NCBI RefSeq assembly: GCF_008641105.1
Contig: NZ_VTTI01000003.1
Span: 270,981-334,980 of the forward strand
Length of the DNA: 64,000 nucleotides
Direction: 5' to 3'
From: Halopseudomonas salina
GTDB lineage: Bacteria > Pseudomonadota > Gammaproteobacteria > Pseudomonadales > Pseudomonadaceae
The position numbers were made by a program, and so were the translations under genes. Under the pieces are notes generated by a model. It was given only the letters and a program-made list of their open reading frames with translations. It did not search any database and had not been told where the DNA came from. The first letter of the stretch is position 1. Each line of letters opens with the position of its first letter. Positions 60,791-64,000 of the stretch are shown here, one piece after another.

Positions 60791-63439
60791 TTACTCCTGA
60801 TCATCATCGGTTACTTCAGAATCATCAGCCGGACCGGCAGGTTCGTCATCAGCGACTACCGCGCCTTCGATATCGTCGTCACTGTCCAGAATGTCCTCTT
60901 CCGATTCCGACGGTTCCTGAATGCGCTCCAGACCCACCAGCTTTTCATCACTGGCTACTTTGATCAGCGTCACACCCTGAGTGTTTCGCGACAGACTGGA
61001 TACTTCAGCAACGCGTGTGCGTACCAGCGTGCCCTGGTCGGAAATCAACATGATTTCCTCACCATCGACGACCTGCACTGCACCGACCAGAGGGCCATTG
61101 CGCTCGTTACTGACCATCGCAATCACGCCTTGGCCGCCACGCTTGTACTGTGGAAATTCCTCAACAGCAGTACGCTTGCCATAGCCCCGGGCAGAAGCGG
61201 TCAGAATCTGCGAGCCTTCCTCGACAATAATCATCGAAATCAATTTCTGATCGCCCGCCAATCGCATACCGCGTACACCGCGGGCTGTACGGCCCATGGC
61301 ACGCACATCGGTTTCCTTGAAGCGGGTTACCTTGCCGCCATCGGAGAACAGCATCACTTCGCGCTCGCCGTCGGTAATGGCAGCGGAAATCAGCTTGTCA
61401 CCCTCGTCCAGATCCAGGGCAATCAAACCCACGCTGCGCTGGCGACTGAACTGCTCCAGCGGGGTCTTCTTGACTGTACCGTTGGCAGTGGCCATGAAGA
61501 TGAACCAGCCTTCGGTATATTCGTCGACCGGTAACATCGCACTGATGAACTCGCCGTCGTCCAGCGGCAGCAGGTTGACCAGCGGACGACCGCGCGCTGT
61601 ACGCGAAGCCTCTGGAATCTCGTAGGTCTTGAGCCAGTAAACCTTGCCCTTGCTGGAGAACAGCAACAACGTGGTATGGCTGTGGGCAACCAGCAGGTGG
61701 GACACGTAGTCCTCATCCTTGACGCCGGTTGCCGCCTTGCCGCGGCCACCCCGGCGCTGCGCTTGATAGTCCGCCAGCGGCTGACTCTTGGCATAGCCAC
61801 CATGGGAGATGGTCACCACGCGCTCTTCTTCGGTGATCAGGTCCGCCAGTGACAGATCCAGGCGCGAGGCGAGGATTTCAGTACGCCTCGCATCGCCAAA
61901 GTTGGTGCGAATCAGTTCCAGCTCTTCGACGATGACCTCCATCAAGCGCTCCTGGCTGTTGAGGATGCGCAGCAACTCACCGATCTGAGTCAGGATCTCC
62001 TGATACTCGTCCAGCAGCTTCTCGTGCTCAAGCCCAGTCAGACGGTGCAGACGCAGGTCAAGAATCGCCTGAGCCTGGTCGGGAGACAGGTAATACTTTC
62101 CATCGCGCAGACCGAACTGCTCATCCAGACCATCCGGGCGGCAGGCATCGGCACCGGCACGTTCGACCATCTCGATTACCGCACCTGGCTCCCAGGGGTT
62201 GGCGATCAGTCGCTCCTTGGCCTCACCAGAGGTCGCGGACGCCTTGATCAGAGCGATGACCGGATCGATATTGGTCAGTGCGACGGCCTGGCCTTCGAGA
62301 ATGTGCCCGCGCTCACGTGCCTTGCGCAGCTCGTAGACAGTACGTCGGGTTACCACTTCCCGGCGGTGCCTTATAAAGGCATCAAGCAGCTCTTTCAGGT
62401 TTAGAATGCGTGGCTGACCATCCAGCAGACCGACGATATTGATGCCGAATACATTCTGCATCTGGGTCTGGCTGTAAAGATTATTAAGTACAACCTCGGC
62501 GACATCGCCCCGGCGAATCTCGATCACCACGCGCATGCCATCCTTGTCGGACTCGTCACGCAGCTCGGTGATACCTTCGATCTTCTTTTCCTTGACCAGC
62601 TCGGCAATTTTCTCGATCAATCGCGCCTTGTTCAGCTGGTATGGCAGCTCATGGATGATGATCTGCTGGCGACCGCCGACTTTGTCGATATCCTCGATGG
62701 TGCAGCGGGCACGCACATAGATACGCCCGCGACCAGTGTTATAGGCCTCAACGATGCCGGCACGGCCGTTGATGATGGCTGCAGTCGGAAAATCGGGCCC
62801 CGGGATATATTCCATCAGCTCATCGATGGTCATGTCCGGATTTTCGATCAGCGCCAGACAGCCATTGATCACTTCGGTCAGGTTATGCGGCGGAATATTG
62901 GTTGCCATGCCCACTGCGATACCGCTGGAACCGTTGACCAGCAGGTTTGGCACCTTGGTCGGCAAAACGGCGGGGATCTGTTCGGTACCGTCGTAGTTGG
63001 GTACCCAGTCGACGGTTTCCTTGTCCAGGTCAGCCAGCAACTCATGGGCCAACTTGGTCATGCGGATTTCGGTATAACGCATCGCTGCCGCATTATCGCC
63101 ATCGACCGACCCGAAGTTACCCTGTCCGTCTACCAGCAGATAGCGCAGCGAGAAAGGCTGAGCCATACGTACGATGGTGTCGTACACCGCAGAGTCGCCG
63201 TGCGGGTGATATTTACCGATAACATCACCGACCACACGGGCCGATTTCTTGTAGGGCTTGTTCCAGTCATTCTTCAGCTCGCTCATGGCGAACAGCACCC
63301 GACGGTGGACAGGCTTGAGGCCGTCACGCACGTCCGGCAACGCCCGACCGACGATGACGCTCATCGCGTAATCGAGGTAGGACTGTTTCAGCTCATCTTC
63401 GATATTGACTGGAAGGATTTCTTTGGCCAGTTCACCCAT
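60791..63439 (-). CDS. gyrA: DNA gyrase subunit A
   Basis: The 882-residue subunit cleaves and rejoins DNA with its catalytic tyrosine (Tyr122 in MRYTEIR). The quinolone region reads [13 protein letters not shown], with Ser83 and Asp87, the susceptible type. The C-terminal half holds six beta-propeller blades, including the GyrA box QRRGGRGK, and ends in an acidic tail. AAGGA precedes the ATG by about 9 nt. It heads the gyrA-serC-pheA-hisC run. Confidence 0.97.
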   Translation of the reverse strand: MGELAKEILPVNIEDELKQSYLDYAMSVIVGRALPDVRDGLKPVHRRVLFAMSELKNDWNKPYKKSARVVGDVIGKYHPHGDSAVYDTIVRMAQPFSLRYLLVDGQGNFGSVDGDNAAAMRYTEIRMTKLAHELLADLDKETVDWVPNYDGTEQIPAVLPTKVPNLLVNGSSGIAVGMATNIPPHNLTEVINGCLALIENPDMTIDELMEYIPGPDFPTAAIINGRAGIVEAYNTGRGRIYVRARCTIEDIDKVGGRQQIIIHELPYQLNKARLIEKIAELVKEKKIEGITELRDESDKDGMRVVIEIRRGDVAEVVLNNLYSQTQMQNVFGINIVGLLDGQPRILNLKELLDAFIRHRREVVTRRTVYELRKARERGHILEGQAVALTNIDPVIALIKASATSGEAKERLIANPWEPGAVIEMVERAGADACRPDGLDEQFGLRDGKYYLSPDQAQAILDLRLHRLTGLEHEKLLDEYQEILTQIGELLRILNSQERLMEVIVEELELIRTNFGDARRTEILASRLDLSLADLITEEERVVTISHGGYAKSQPLADYQAQRRGGRGKAATGVKDEDYVSHLLVAHSHTTLLLFSSKGKVYWLKTYEIPEASRTARGRPLVNLLPLDDGEFISAMLPVDEYTEGWFIFMATANGTVKKTPLEQFSRQRSVGLIALDLDEGDKLISAAITDGEREVMLFSDGGKVTRFKETDVRAMGRTARGVRGMRLAGDQKLISMIIVEEGSQILTASARGYGKRTAVEEFPQYKRGGQGVIAMVSNERNGPLVGAVQVVDGEEIMLISDQGTLVRTRVAEVSSLSRNTQGVTLIKVASDEKLVGLERIQEPSESEEDILDSDDDIEGAVVADDEPAGPADDSEVTDDDQE

Positions 63440-63671
63440 GAAACGGCATTCCTTTTATTGTCGGCAACGTGACGATGCCCATAGCAATTGTTCAGCGCAC
63501 TTGAAGGCCCCGCAGGGCCGCTGAAAGGCTTTTGTTGCAGCAATTCAACAGCCAAGCCCGGCGGGCCGATTAAAGCCCGATAGAATACCACAGGGCGGGC
63601 TGCGGAGGGAGCCGAAAGACTCTCCCCGGGGACTCTCTCCCACTTCAACGCCGTAAACTCTGTCAGAAAGA

Positions 63672-64000
63672 CTAGTGCAGGTGTCTGTGACTCATCAGAT
63701 CAGCCAGTTTTTTGGCATCAGGCCGTTCGACAATGCCTTTTTCGGTCACGATAACGTCGATGAGGTCAGCGGGTGTGACGTCAAACACCGGATTGAAAGC
63801 TGGTATACCGGCATCGACGGTTTGACCACCCAGGACAAACAGCTCGTCGGCAGAACGCTCTTCGATCACCACCTCGTCGGCGTTTTCCAGTGCCATGTCG
63901 ATACTGGAACTGGGGGCAACGACCATGAAGCGCAAACCATGGTGCATCGCCAGAATGGAAAGCGCATAGGTACCAATCTTGTTGATTACATCGCCGTTGG
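63672..64000 (-). CDS. mtnA: methylthioribose-1-phosphate isomerase, C-terminal part (partial)
   Basis: The gene enters from the right edge, so its 5' part is outside the window. The visible residues ([17 protein letters not shown], the conserved [12 protein letters not shown] and [12 protein letters not shown]) are those of MtnA, which isomerises methylthioribose 1-phosphate in methionine salvage. The end is a His-rich short tail (SHRHLH). It is on the same strand as gyrA, separated by 232 bp that must hold the gyrA promoter; no other feature was recognised there. Confidence 0.93.
   Translation of the reverse strand, partial: NGDVINKIGTYALSILAMHHGLRFMVVAPSSSIDMALENADEVVIEERSADELFVLGGQTVDAGIPAFNPVFDVTPADLIDVIVTEKGIVERPDAKKLADLMSHRHLH

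Overview
The window reads as chromosome of a Pseudomonas-lineage gammaproteobacterium, probably a marine or saline member such as the Halopseudomonas (P. pertucinogena) group. Support comes from two gene orders typical of Pseudomonas: ccoNOQP-ccoGHIS-TauE-anr-apt on the left, and lapB-lapA-ihfB-rpsA-cmk-(tyrA-aroA fusion)-hisC-pheA-serC-gyrA-mtnA on the right. A bacterial voltage-gated sodium channel suits a sodium-rich habitat. The genus assignment is inference from gene order and remembered protein families; no search was run.

Layout. 1-2950: the end of a TRAP permease, a chemoreceptor behind a likely FliA promoter, and an alpha/beta hydrolase. 3226-13400: a complete cbb3 oxidase operon with its assembly genes, then the oxygen sensor Anr and apt; hemN, usual at this place in P. 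aeruginosa, is absent. 13471-16918: a sodium channel and a convergent response regulator/hybrid kinase pair whose 3' ends overlap. 17028-24931: a degenerate phage-like protein behind a palindrome, an MDR oxidoreductase, ybaK, a solitary glpK, an AI-2E family exporter and a two-gene membrane GTPase operon. 24940-30792: ugd, a Fur-regulated TonB receptor, an EamA exporter, a GcvA-type LysR regulator and tRNA-Pro(CGG).

30871-35827: molybdenum cofactor genes (mobA, moaB, moeA), grxD, and a lone molybdopterin oxidoreductase that would consume the cofactor. 36089-38135: argF and an orphan ABC ATPase. 38164-41650: a secreted serine hydrolase, an exported msrB-msrA pair, slyD and a small basic protein. 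41793-47777: a tightly overlapping operon (GDYXXLXY protein, DUF4401, DUF2157, MFS-acyltransferase fusion) and a GPH symporter. 48179-49653: a CigR/RcnB-like protein and a lipoprotein. 49676-64000: the minus-strand housekeeping block (pyrF, LPS assembly, IHF-beta, ribosomal S1, aromatic amino acid and serine synthesis, gyrase A, methionine salvage). Two intergenic spaces in this block, 6 kb apart, hold arrays of a 7-bp AAGC-type repeat in inverted arms, the least explained structure in the window.

No CRISPR array, insertion sequence, integrase or obvious defence island was seen. The best candidates for undescribed biology are the heptamer-repeat elements, the GTPase pair at 22291-24931, and the phage-like protein at 17073 with its palindrome.
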